Assembly (NCBI RefSeq): GCF_017589465.1
Contig: NZ_JAELYA010000006.1
Location: forward strand, 186,001 to 250,000
Origin: Pseudomonas schmalbachii
Lineage (GTDB): Bacteria; Pseudomonadota; Gammaproteobacteria; Pseudomonadales; Pseudomonadaceae
DNA: 64,000 nt
Direction: 5' to 3'
The first letter of the stretch is position 1, and every line of letters begins with the position of its first letter. Made by a program: the position numbers and the translations under genes. The notes beneath the pieces are model-generated. The model ran no database searches. It was not told where the DNA came from and was given only the letters and a program-made list of their open reading frames with translations. Positions 46,905-56,272 of this stretch are shown piece by piece.

Positions 46905-48065
46905 ATGACCAAAACCGCCAACTGGACCTACCCCACCGCCGTCCGCTTCGGTGTCGGGCGCATCAGGGAACTGCCGGAACTGTGCCGCGCCCAGGGCATC
47001 CAGCGCCCGCTGCTGGTCACCGACCGCGGGCTGGCCAGCGCGCCGATGACCGCCGACATCCTCGCCTCGCTGCGGGAGGCCGGGTTCGGCGTCGCGCTGT
47101 TCAGCGATCTCAAGCCCAACCCGGTGGAAGCCAATCTTGCGGACGGACTCGCGGCCTACCGCGCCGGCCAGCATGACGGCGTGGTCGCCCTCGGCGGCGG
47201 CAGCGGACTGGACATGGGCAAGCTGATCGCCTTCATGAGCGGCCAGACGCGCCCGGTGTGGGACTTCGAGGATATCGGCGACTGGTGGACCCGCGCCGAC
47301 GCCAGCGCCATCGCCCCGGTGATCGCCATCCCCACCACCGCCGGCACCGGCTCGGAAGTCGGCCGCGCCGGCGTGCTGACCGACAACCGCACCCACACCA
47401 AGCGGATCATCTTCCACCCGGGCATGATGCCGAAGGTGGTGATCAGCGACCCGGCGCTCACCGTCGGCATGCCGGCGAAGATCACCGCCGGCACCGGCAT
47501 GGACGCCTTCGCCCACTGCCTGGAAGCCTACTGCGCACCCGGCTTCCACCCGCTGGCCGACGGCATCGCGCTGGAAGGCATGCGCCTGGTGGCCGGCGCG
47601 CTGAATCGCGCAGTACATACCCCGGACGACCTCGACGCCCGCGCCGACATGCTCGCCGCCGCCGCCATGGGCGCCACCGCCTTCCAGAAGGGCCTCGGCG
47701 GCATGCACGCGCTGTCGCACCCGGTCGGCGCGCTGTACGACACCCACCACGGCATGACCAACGCGGTGTTCATGCCCTATGTGCTGCAGTTCAACCGTCC
47801 GGTTATCGAGGACAAGATCGCCCGCGTGGCCGCCTATCTCGGACTGCTGCCGCCGGGGTTCGAGGCGTTCCTCGATTTCGTCCTGGAGCTGCGCGCAGAG
47901 ATCGGCGTGCCGCATACGCTGGCCGAGCTTGGGGTGGACGATGCGCAGGCGGAGTTGATCGCGAAGATGGCGGTGGTCGATCCGTCCGCCGGGGGCAATC
48001 CACGGCCGTTGGACGAGGCGGATGCGGCGGGGATATTTGCGGCGGCGATGGCGGGGAGGATTTGA
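46905..48065 (+). CDS. Iron-type (group III) alcohol dehydrogenase
   Basis: A 386-residue Fe-ADH. The nucleotide part has G-G-G-S-G-L-D-M-G-K near residue 98 and P-T-T-A-G-T-G-S-E-V near 143. The metal ligands fall in G-M-D-A-F-A-H and G-G-M-H-A-L-S-H-P-V-G and D-T-H-H-G. It interconverts an alcohol and aldehyde with NAD. Together with the ligase and aldehyde dehydrogenase it would suit oxidation of a glutamylated amino-alcohol. The ATG at 46905 lies after a repeat; the ribosome site (GGGATG) is modest. Confidence 0.9.
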   Translation: MTKTANWTYPTAVRFGVGRIRELPELCRAQGIQRPLLVTDRGLASAPMTADILASLREAGFGVALFSDLKPNPVEANLADGLAAYRAGQHDGVVALGGGSGLDMGKLIAFMSGQTRPVWDFEDIGDWWTRADASAIAPVIAIPTTAGTGSEVGRAGVLTDNRTHTKRIIFHPGMMPKVVISDPALTVGMPAKITAGTGMDAFAHCLEAYCAPGFHPLADGIALEGMRLVAGALNRAVHTPDDLDARADMLAAAAMGATAFQKGLGGMHALSHPVGALYDTHHGMTNAVFMPYVLQFNRPVIEDKIARVAAYLGLLPPGFEAFLDFVLELRAEIGVPHTLAELGVDDAQAELIAKMAVVDPSAGGNPRPLDEADAAGIFAAAMAGRI

Positions 48066-48072
48066 AAACCGC

Positions 48073-48147
48073 ATGGGTATCGCTTCGCTCAACGCCATCC
48101 TACAAAAGCCGACTCCGTAGGATGGCGTTGAGCGAAGCGATACCCAT
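48073..48147. repeat. Perfect 31-base inverted repeat (ATGGGTATCGCTTCG family)
   Basis: Arms at 48073-48103 and 48117-48147 are exactly complementary over 31 bases with a 13-base loop. It follows the alcohol dehydrogenase stop by 7 bases and could also end transcription. Confidence 0.9.
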
Positions 48148-48179
48148 CGATTGAAGGCACAGAAGCCGGACGCTTTTCT

Positions 48180-48269
48180 GTAGGAGCCAGCTTGCTGGCG
48201 ATCCCAGAGCCACCGGCAATCATGGAGCAGCCGATTGGCACGGTTGATCGCCAGCAAGCTGGCTCCTAC
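48180..48269. repeat. 90-base GTAGGAGCCAGCTTGCTGGC element
   Basis: A second full-length copy of the element at 45100, of the same length and with a related core, lying between the alcohol dehydrogenase and eatR stops. Confidence 0.85.
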
Positions 48270-48284
48270 AGGGTTCGTGAACCG

Positions 48285-50183
48285 TCACACCGCGCGGCTT
48301 ATCCCATGCCTGCGCAACTTCCGATACAACGTATTCCGGCTGATCCCCAGCTGCTCCGCCACCCGGCTCATGTGCCAGCGCTGGCCTTCCAGCACCGCCA
48401 GCAATGCCGTGCGTTCGGCGTTCAGCAGCGGGTCGGCGGCAGGTTTCTGCGCCGTCTGCGGAACGGCCTGGCGAATCTCCGCCGGCAGGTCGCCCAGGCG
48501 AATCCGCCCGTCCTCGCACAGCGCCACCAGCGTGCGCAGCACGTTGCGCAGCTGCCGCACGTTGCCCGGCCAGGCATAGGCGAGCAGTTGTCGCCGCGCA
48601 TCCTCGTCGAGCAGCGGCGGGCGGCCCCTGGACTCCTCGCACAATAGATGGTCGAGCAGATCGGCCTTGTCCTCGCGCTCGCGCAGCGGCGGCAGTTCCA
48701 GCACCAGGCCGTTGAGGCGGTAGAAGAGGTCTTCGCGGAAGGTGCCGGCGGCGACCAGTTCCGCCAGGTTGCGGTGGGTGGCGCTGATCAGGCGCAGGTC
48801 GACCGCTTGCGCCACGCCGTCGCCCAGCGGCACCACCTGGCGCTCTTCGAGCACGCGCAGCAGGCGGGTCTGCAGGGCCAGCGGCATGTCGCCGATCTCG
48901 TCGAGGAACAGGGTCCCGCCGTCGGCCTGCAGCAGCTTGCCGCGCATGCCTTCCTTGCGCGCGCCGGTGAAGCTGCCGCCGCGATAGCCGAACAGTTCGC
49001 TCTCGATCAGGCTTTCCGGAATCGCCGCGCAGTTCAGTGCGACGAACGCCTTGCCGGCACGCTCGCCGGCCTGGTGCACAGCCTTGGCCATCGCTTCCTT
49101 GCCCGAGCCGGTTTCGCCGTGCAGCAGCAGCGGCACGTCATGGGCATACACCTTCAGCGCCCGGCGGAATTCGTTGGCCAGTTGCGGATCGCCCAGGCAC
49201 AGCCCCGGCGCCAGCGGTTTCGCCACCGCCACCGGGACCGGCACGCTGCGCGGCTGCCCGCGCAGCAGCGCGTAGACCATCCGCCCGGACTGGGTGCGCA
49301 ACGGCCAGCTCGCCGCCGGCTGCACCTGGGCGCGCGCCAGCAGGTCGTCGAGGCGGCAGTCGAAGAAGTGTTCCACGGAGCGTCCGACCAGGCTTTCGCG
49401 GTTGCGCCCGAGCAGGTTGATCGCGCTCTGGTTGGCCGCCTGGATGCGTCCGTCACCGTCGAAGGCGACCAGGCCCTCGCTGAACAGCCCGACCGACTCC
49501 GGCTGCAGATGGAAGCGCAGCAGCCACTGGTCCTCGAAGCGCCGGAGGAAGTAGCAGCTCTCGATGGTCTTGGCCGACAGGTTGACCAGCGCCATGGTGT
49601 GGAACTGGCTCTGCCGCGACACCTCGCGGCGCGCGGCGGAGACGTCGAGCACCGCCAGCAGATCGCCGTGCGGGTCGAATACCGGGCTGGCGGAACAGGT
49701 GAGGCCGGTGTGGCGGCTGCGGAAGTGTTCGTCCTGGTGGATGGTCAGCGCCTGGCGCTCGACCAGGCAGGTGCCGATGCCGTTGGTGCCCTCGTGCGGC
49801 TCGCTCCAGTCGGCGCCGAGCCACAGGCCGGCCTGTTCGAAGGTGCGGCGGTCGGCGGCATCGTTGACGCAGTTGAGGATCACCCCGCGCGAGTCGGTGA
49901 GCAGCACCGCGTTGCCGGCGCCGGCGAGCTGCTGGTGCAGGCTGGTCATCTCGCCGTTGGCGATTTCCAGCACCTGCTGCAGGCGCTCGCGGCATTCGAG
50001 CATGCGTGCGTGTTCGAGCACGACCGGCGCCCTGCTTTGCGACGGATCGAGACGGTACTGCTCCAGGCAGCGCAGCCAGGAGCGGGCGATGGAGGGATCG
50101 GCCGCCGGGCCGCTGGCCTGCAACTGGCCCTGGGCCACGGTCATGACCTGGCGGGCGTGGCGACTCAAGTCGTTCGCGCTCAT
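48285..50183 (-). CDS. eatR: Sigma-54 activator EatR (AcoR-like) of ethanolamine catabolism
   Basis: A 632-residue enhancer-binding protein. It has a GAF-type sensor (about 60-200) with C-V-N-D-A-A-D-R-R and G-T-N-G-I-G-T-C, a PAS-like region (about 215-290), then AAA+ with G-E-T-G-S-G-K-E, the sigma-54 loop as G-S-F-T-G-A, Walker B G-G-T-L-F-L-D-E-I-G, and a Fis-type helix-turn-helix ending the protein. It matches EatR (PA4021) of P. aeruginosa in family, position and neighbours, which controls eat-eutBC and exaC. The ATG at 50183 follows GGAGAAC. It is divergent from exaC. Confidence 0.88.
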   Translation of the reverse strand: MSANDLSRHARQVMTVAQGQLQASGPAADPSIARSWLRCLEQYRLDPSQSRAPVVLEHARMLECRERLQQVLEIANGEMTSLHQQLAGAGNAVLLTDSRGVILNCVNDAADRRTFEQAGLWLGADWSEPHEGTNGIGTCLVERQALTIHQDEHFRSRHTGLTCSASPVFDPHGDLLAVLDVSAARREVSRQSQFHTMALVNLSAKTIESCYFLRRFEDQWLLRFHLQPESVGLFSEGLVAFDGDGRIQAANQSAINLLGRNRESLVGRSVEHFFDCRLDDLLARAQVQPAASWPLRTQSGRMVYALLRGQPRSVPVPVAVAKPLAPGLCLGDPQLANEFRRALKVYAHDVPLLLHGETGSGKEAMAKAVHQAGERAGKAFVALNCAAIPESLIESELFGYRGGSFTGARKEGMRGKLLQADGGTLFLDEIGDMPLALQTRLLRVLEERQVVPLGDGVAQAVDLRLISATHRNLAELVAAGTFREDLFYRLNGLVLELPPLREREDKADLLDHLLCEESRGRPPLLDEDARRQLLAYAWPGNVRQLRNVLRTLVALCEDGRIRLGDLPAEIRQAVPQTAQKPAADPLLNAERTALLAVLEGQRWHMSRVAEQLGISRNTLYRKLRRHGISRAV

Positions 50184-50295
50184 TGTTCTTGTTCTCCGCA
50201 ACGTGGTCGGATTTTTCAGGCAAGTTCCGACTCGGTTTCCGCAGCATCCTCCGAGTCCGGATGCATTGCAATGTTCGCCCGACCGTCAGGTCAGG

Positions 50296-50337
50296 ACTGT
50301 CACGGAAACGGTACAAACTGTCACCCGGCACTGTCCC
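50296..50337. promoter_or_regulatory. Candidate EatR enhancer repeats upstream of exaC
   Basis: ACTGTCAC occurs at 50296 and 50317, 21 bases (two turns) apart, with ACTGTCCC at 50330. They lie about 75-120 bases upstream of the sigma-54 promoter, the normal place for enhancer sites. A dyad CTGTCAC-N6-GGTACAA is also possible at 50297-50316. Confidence 0.6.
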
Positions 50338-50412
50338 AGCCCCGCTACAGCGCCGCCTCCGGGATTTCCCAGAAGTCGGCGGAAGCCAGCAACGGCAAGG
50401 CTTTCGCTGGCA

Positions 50413-50428
50413 TGGCCCACCCCTTGCA
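50413..50428 (+). promoter_or_regulatory. Sigma-54 promoter of exaC
   Basis: TGGCCCACCCCTTGCA has GG at 50414-50415 and GC at 50426-50427, ten bases apart. It lies 59 bases ahead of the exaC start and faces the eatR gene. Confidence 0.85.
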
Positions 50429-50486
50429 CTAGGCTTGAATACATCAACCGCGTCCTCCCAACAAAGACAAGATCCAGGAGACCACC

Positions 50487-52007
<1,521 letters not shown>

Positions 52008-52038
52008 GCCCCGGCAAGTCTCCCCCAGCTCTCTCCTG

Positions 52039-52063
52039 CGCGGCCTCCGGGCCGCGTTTTTTT
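52039..52063 (+). terminator. Rho-independent terminator of exaC
   Basis: CGCGGCC-N4-GGCCGCG followed by seven T residues, about 30 bases after the exaC stop. Confidence 0.9.
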
Positions 52064-52074
52064 GCCCTGAGCCC

Positions 52075-52132
52075 GTAGGGCGGGTGCAACCCGCCACGCC
52101 GCCGCCACATTGGCGGGTTGCACCCGCCCTAC
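52075..52132. repeat. Paired GTAGGGCGGGTGCAACCCGCC repeat
   Basis: A complete pair of arms directly after the exaC terminator. Confidence 0.85.
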
Positions 52133-52257
52133 ACGCTCTGCACCGGTCGTCACCCTGCGATTCCCTACCCCGGCACAGCGCTAGACTGGAGCCCCGGTAC
52201 GCACGCGCGAGCCTCATCGCCTTGCCATGCGCCCTCTCCCACAACGGAGGACATGCC

Positions 52258-53301
52258 ATGGACGAAGCCAAACTCAACGAATTCATGGGCCGTCTGGTCA
52301 GCGACATGGGCGGCGCGGCCATGCTCGCCAGCGTGCTGCTCGGCGACGAGCTGGGCCTGTACAAGGCCATGGCCGACAACCAGCCAGTCACTCCCGATGA
52401 ACTGGCCGAACGCACCGGCTGCAATCCCCGGCTGCTGCGCGAATGGCTGAGTGCGCAGGCCGCTTCCGGCTATCTCGAACATGCCGACGGACGCTTCCGC
52501 CTGCCGGAAGAACAGGCCCTGGCGCTGGCCGTGGAGGACTCCCCGGTGTACGTGGCCGGCGGCGCGAGCGTGCTGGCCGCGCTGTACCAGGACAAGGACA
52601 AGCTGGTCGCCGCCATGCGCGGTGACGGCGCGCTGCCCTGGGGCGATCACCATCCCTGCCTGTTCCGTGGTACCGAGCGTTTCTTCCGCCCCGGCTATCG
52701 CGCGCATCTGGTGGAGGAATGGCTGCCCGCGCTGGATGGCGTGGTCGACAAGCTGCGCAGCGGCGCGCGGGTGGCCGACATCGGCTGCGGCCATGGCGCG
52801 TCCACGGTGATCATGGCCGAGGCCTTCCCGGCTTCGCAGTTCTTCGGCTTCGACTACCACGCGCCCTCGGTGGAAACCGCCAGCCGGCGCGCCCACGAGG
52901 CCGGTGTCGACGAACGCGCGCAGTTCGCCCAGGCCAGCGCCAAGGACTATCCCGGCGAGTACGACCTGATCTGCTTCTTCGACTGCCTGCACGACATGGG
53001 CGACCCGGTGGGCGCGGCACGCCACGCCGGCCAGCGCCTGGCAGCGGACGGCAGCGTGCTGCTGGTCGAGCCCTACGCCGGGGACAGCCTGGAGGACAAC
53101 CTGACGCCGGTGGGCCGGCTGTTCTATGCCGCCTCGACCTTCATCTGCACGCCCAACTCGCTGTCCCAGGAAGTCGGCCTCGGCCTCGGCGCCCAGGCGG
53201 GCGAGGCGCGTTTGCGGAAGGTGTTCGAGGAAGCCGGCTTCACCCGCTTCCGGAGGGCGGCGGAAACGCCGTTCAACCTGATCCTCGAAGCGCGGCGGTG
53301 A
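52258..53301 (+). CDS. Class I SAM-dependent methyltransferase with winged-helix N-terminus
   Basis: A 347-residue protein. The N-terminal part (about 20-90) looks like the dimerising winged helix of small-molecule O-methyltransferases (T-P-D-E-L-A-E-R-T-G-C-N-P-R-L-L-R-E-W-L). The SAM site is V-A-D-I-G-C-G-H-G-A-S-T near residue 176, with D-L-I-C-F-F-D-C-L-H-D-M near 238. The substrate is unknown. The ATG at 52258 follows GGAGG. It sits between exaC and an AraC-type regulator, an insertion relative to the PA4022-PA4023 order. Confidence 0.85.
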   Translation: MDEAKLNEFMGRLVSDMGGAAMLASVLLGDELGLYKAMADNQPVTPDELAERTGCNPRLLREWLSAQAASGYLEHADGRFRLPEEQALALAVEDSPVYVAGGASVLAALYQDKDKLVAAMRGDGALPWGDHHPCLFRGTERFFRPGYRAHLVEEWLPALDGVVDKLRSGARVADIGCGHGASTVIMAEAFPASQFFGFDYHAPSVETASRRAHEAGVDERAQFAQASAKDYPGEYDLICFFDCLHDMGDPVGAARHAGQRLAADGSVLLVEPYAGDSLEDNLTPVGRLFYAASTFICTPNSLSQEVGLGLGAQAGEARLRKVFEEAGFTRFRRAAETPFNLILEARR

Positions 53302-53324
53302 GGTGAAGGCGAAACGAAGCTGCC

Positions 53325-53352
53325 GTAGGTTGGGCTGAGGTACGAAGCCCAA
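53325..53352. repeat. Half copy of the GTAGGTTGG repeat
   Basis: A shortened, diverged arm (GTAGGTTGGGCTGAG) after the methyltransferase gene. Confidence 0.7.
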
Positions 53353-53373
53353 CGATTTCGCTTCGATGCGCCC

Positions 53374-53490
53374 CCTCACCCCAGCCCTCTCCCGGAGGGA
53401 GAGGGGGCACCATGGCGGAACGCGGAGCTCCGAGCTTCCCGGCAACTTCGAACAATCCCCTCTCCCTCCGGGAGAGGGCTGGGGTGAGGG
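53374..53490. repeat. CCCTCACCCCAGCCCTCTCCC inverted element
   Basis: Almost the same throughout as the 22911 copy, including the interior CGGAGCTCCGAG. It lies 15 bases from the AraC gene stop. Confidence 0.85.
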
Positions 53491-53505
53491 AATACCAGCG
53501 ACGTC

Positions 53506-54558
53506 CTATCGCCCCTCGCTACGCCACTGCCTCGGGCTGACGCCGAACCAGCGGCGGAAGGCGCGGGAGAAGGCGCTGGTCTCGGAATAGCCGAGCAGCA
53601 GCGCCAGTTCGGAAACAGCCCTGCCCGGCTGGCGCAGGTAGTGCAGCGCCAGTTCGCGGCGGGTGTTCTCGACCAGTTGGCTGAAGCTCAGCCCGGCTTC
53701 GCGCAGGCGGCGCTGCAGGCCGGCCGGGGTCAGTTCCATACGTTCGGCGATCACTTCCAGCGCCGGCTCTCCTTCGGCCAGCGCCAGGCGAATCTGCGTG
53801 CCGGCATCCTCCAGCAAATCCGGGCGATTGTTCTGCTCGCCGAGGCGGCGGATCACGTCCTGCACCAGGAACAGCAGGTTGGCGTCGCGCTCAGGCATCG
53901 GCCGGTCGCGGATGTCGGCCTTGGGCACCAGCAGCGAGTTACACGGGCGCTCGAACAGCAACGGCGCGTCGAACACCCTGGCGTGCTCCTGCCAGCCTTC
54001 CGGTCGCGCATGTTCGAAGCCCACCGCGCGCGGCGCCCAGTCGCGGCCGAGCACGTGGCGCAGCAGGTTGACCGCCATGCCCATGGTCAGCTCGGCGTCC
54101 TGCCGGCGGTCGAGGATCGCGCCGTGGCGCACCTGGTAGTCGAAGCGATAGCACTCGCCGCAGTCCACCAGGCGGATCAGCGTGTTGTGCTGGTGATAGG
54201 GGAAGGCGGCGACGAAGTTCTTCAGCGCTGCTTCCAGATTTTCCGAACAGAGCCCGACGTAGCCCAGCAGGCCGAGCTCCTGCGGGCGGAACTGCTGGCC
54301 GTAGCGCAAACCGAAGTTGTCGCAGCCGGACTGCCGCGCCGCCTCTTCCAGCACCTCGCAGTAACTGGTCAGCGCCAGGCTGAGGGTCGGATGGCGCAGG
54401 CGCTCGGGATCGACGCCGGCGCTGCCGAGCACGCGGTCGAGGTCACCACCCTGGGCGGTGATGAAGCCATCCAACCCGCTGGCGGCGGCGGACAGTACAC
54501 CGAGGTTGCTCGCCAGCGGCGCGCCGGGGGTGGCACAGGAAAACAGGGACGGAGTCAT
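53506..54558 (-). CDS. AraC-family regulator (OruR/Arabinose_bd type)
   Basis: A 350-residue regulator. The N-terminal sensor domain (about 15-200) matches the Arabinose_bd-like domain of OruR/ArgR-type proteins (G-L-R-Y-G-Q-Q-F-R-P-Q-E-L-G-L-L-G). The C-terminal AraC domain has A-V-S-E-L-A-L-L-L-G-Y-S-E-T-S-A-F-S-R-A-F-R-R-W. The target is unknown; it is divergent from eat and could control it or the methyltransferase. The ATG at 54558 is chosen because upstream in-frame sequence is low-complexity, though its ribosome site is weak. Confidence 0.85.
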   Translation of the reverse strand: MTPSLFSCATPGAPLASNLGVLSAAASGLDGFITAQGGDLDRVLGSAGVDPERLRHPTLSLALTSYCEVLEEAARQSGCDNFGLRYGQQFRPQELGLLGYVGLCSENLEAALKNFVAAFPYHQHNTLIRLVDCGECYRFDYQVRHGAILDRRQDAELTMGMAVNLLRHVLGRDWAPRAVGFEHARPEGWQEHARVFDAPLLFERPCNSLLVPKADIRDRPMPERDANLLFLVQDVIRRLGEQNNRPDLLEDAGTQIRLALAEGEPALEVIAERMELTPAGLQRRLREAGLSFSQLVENTRRELALHYLRQPGRAVSELALLLGYSETSAFSRAFRRWFGVSPRQWRSEGR

Positions 54559-54720
54559 GGTGGGCACGCTCGTCGTTATGGGTTGTGAATCGCACGTCGG
54601 AAAAGAACGCAGCAAACTCCGTGCCGCGCCCGCGCGATGACTCCGCACGGCACGCGCGCCGCCACTCACGGCCATGAGAATCAGCCCCGTAGAAGAATGG
54701 CCCCGCCCCATCCTGGGGCA

Positions 54721-54741
54721 TTGTGTAACACCCCGACACAA
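54721..54741. promoter_or_regulatory. Candidate operator upstream of eat
   Basis: TTGTGT-N9-ACACAA is a perfect 6-base inverted repeat 111 bases ahead of eat, in the spacer shared with the AraC gene. It is a candidate binding site for either that regulator or EatR. Confidence 0.45.
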
Positions 54742-54852
54742 GTTGACCGCAGGCGCCGCACGGCGTGCCCGCGGGTCAAGTCCTGGCGGTTTTCGCTCGC
54801 TACCATCGGACCCAGGTAACCGTCCACGCCCCGCGGGGCAGAGGAGTCCGCA

Positions 54853-56217
54853 ATGAGCGCATCACAATTAAAACCGACGCTTGGAACCTTGCATCTATGG
54901 GGGCTCGCCGTGGGCCTGGTGATCTCCGGCGAATACTTCGGCTGGAGTTACGGCTGGGCCGCCGCCGGCACCCTCGGCTTCCTCGTCACCACGCTGCTGG
55001 TGGCGGTGATGTATACCTGCTTCATCTTCAGCTACACCGAACTGACCACCGCCATCCCCCATGCCGGCGGGCCGTTCGCCTACAGCCTGCGCGCCTTCGG
55101 CAAGAACGGCGCGATGGTCGCCGGGATGGCCACGCTCATCGAGTTCGTCTTCGCCCCGCCGGCCATCGCCATGGCCATCGGCGCCTATCTCAACGTGCAG
55201 TACCCGGAGCTCGAACCGAAGTGGGCGGCGGCCGGCGCCTACCTGATCTTCATGACGCTGAACATCCTCGGCGTGAGCATCGCCGCCACCTTCGAGCTGG
55301 TCGTCACCGTCCTCGCCGTCGCCGAGCTGCTGGTGTTCATGGGCGTAGTGGCGCCGGGCTTCAGCTTCAGCAACTTCGTGCTCAACGGCTGGGCCGGTTC
55401 CGATACCTTCGGCATGCCGGCGCTCTCCGGCATCTTCGCCGCCATCCCCTTCGCCATCTGGTTCTTCCTCGCCATCGAGGGTGCGGCCATGGCCGCCGAA
55501 GAGGCGAAGGACCCGAAACGCACCATTCCGCGCGCTTACATCGCCGGCATCCTCACCTTGGTGACCCTGGCGATCGGGGTGATGATCTTCGCCGGCGGCG
55601 TCGGCGACTGGCGCCAACTGGCGAACATCAACGACCCGCTGCCGCAGGCGATGAAGGCGGTGGTCGGCAACGACTCGACCTGGATGCACATGCTGGTGTG
55701 GATCGGCCTGTTCGGCCTGGTGGCCAGCTTCCACGGCATCATCCTCGGCTACTCGCGGCAGTTCTTCGCCCTCGCCCGCGCCGGCTTCCTGCCCAGCGGA
55801 CTGGCCAAACTGTCGCGCTTCCAGACGCCGCACCGGGCGATCCTCGCCGGCGGCGTGGTAGGCATCGCAGCGATCTTCAGCGACAACCTGATCAGCCTGC
55901 AGGGCATGAGCCTGACCGCGGCGATGATCACCATGTCGGTGTTCGGCGCCATCGTCATGTACATCATGAGCATGTGCAGCCTGTTCAAGCTGCGCCGCAG
56001 CGAACCGCACCTGGAGCGCAGCTTCCGCGCCCCCGGCTACCCTGTAGTTCCGGCCATCGCCCTCGGCCTGGCACTGCTCTGCCTGGCGGCGATGGTCTGG
56101 TTCAACCAGGTCATCGCCCTGGTGTTCCTCGGGCTGATGCTCGCCGGCTGCGCCTGCTGCAATATCGTCGTCAGCGCCAACCGCGGAATGCCGGTGCGCT
56201 TCGCCAGCGAAGGTTGA
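54853..56217 (+). CDS. eat: Ethanolamine permease Eat
   Basis: A 454-residue APC-family transporter with about twelve helices. It starts L-H-L-W-G-L-A-V-G-L-V-I-S-G-E-Y-F-G-W, the helix 1 motif of ethanolamine permeases, and has I-E-F-V-F-A-P-P-A-I-A near residue 96. It brings ethanolamine across the inner membrane for EutBC. The ATG at 54853 follows GAGGAG. A perfect 11-pair stem-loop separates it from eutB, which may set relative levels. It corresponds to PA4023. Confidence 0.93.
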   Translation: MSASQLKPTLGTLHLWGLAVGLVISGEYFGWSYGWAAAGTLGFLVTTLLVAVMYTCFIFSYTELTTAIPHAGGPFAYSLRAFGKNGAMVAGMATLIEFVFAPPAIAMAIGAYLNVQYPELEPKWAAAGAYLIFMTLNILGVSIAATFELVVTVLAVAELLVFMGVVAPGFSFSNFVLNGWAGSDTFGMPALSGIFAAIPFAIWFFLAIEGAAMAAEEAKDPKRTIPRAYIAGILTLVTLAIGVMIFAGGVGDWRQLANINDPLPQAMKAVVGNDSTWMHMLVWIGLFGLVASFHGIILGYSRQFFALARAGFLPSGLAKLSRFQTPHRAILAGGVVGIAAIFSDNLISLQGMSLTAAMITMSVFGAIVMYIMSMCSLFKLRRSEPHLERSFRAPGYPVVPAIALGLALLCLAAMVWFNQVIALVFLGLMLAGCACCNIVVSANRGMPVRFASEG

Positions 56218-56226
56218 TCGATAGCT

Positions 56227-56252
56227 GCGCCGGGCGCTCATGCGCCCGGCGC
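56227..56252 (+). other. Intercistronic stem-loop between eat and eutB
   Basis: GCGCCGGGCGC-TCAT-GCGCCCGGCGC is a perfect 11-pair hairpin with a four-base loop and no T-run, ending 21 bases before the eutB start. A role in mRNA processing or stability is more likely than termination. Confidence 0.7.
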
Positions 56253-56272
56253 CGAACCACCAAGGAGTTTCC

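Noticed and set aside
54743-54800. Sigma-54 promoter for eat (TGGCGG...CGCT near 54784)
   Set aside because: The GG to GC distance is 8 or 12 bases rather than 10, so it does not fit.
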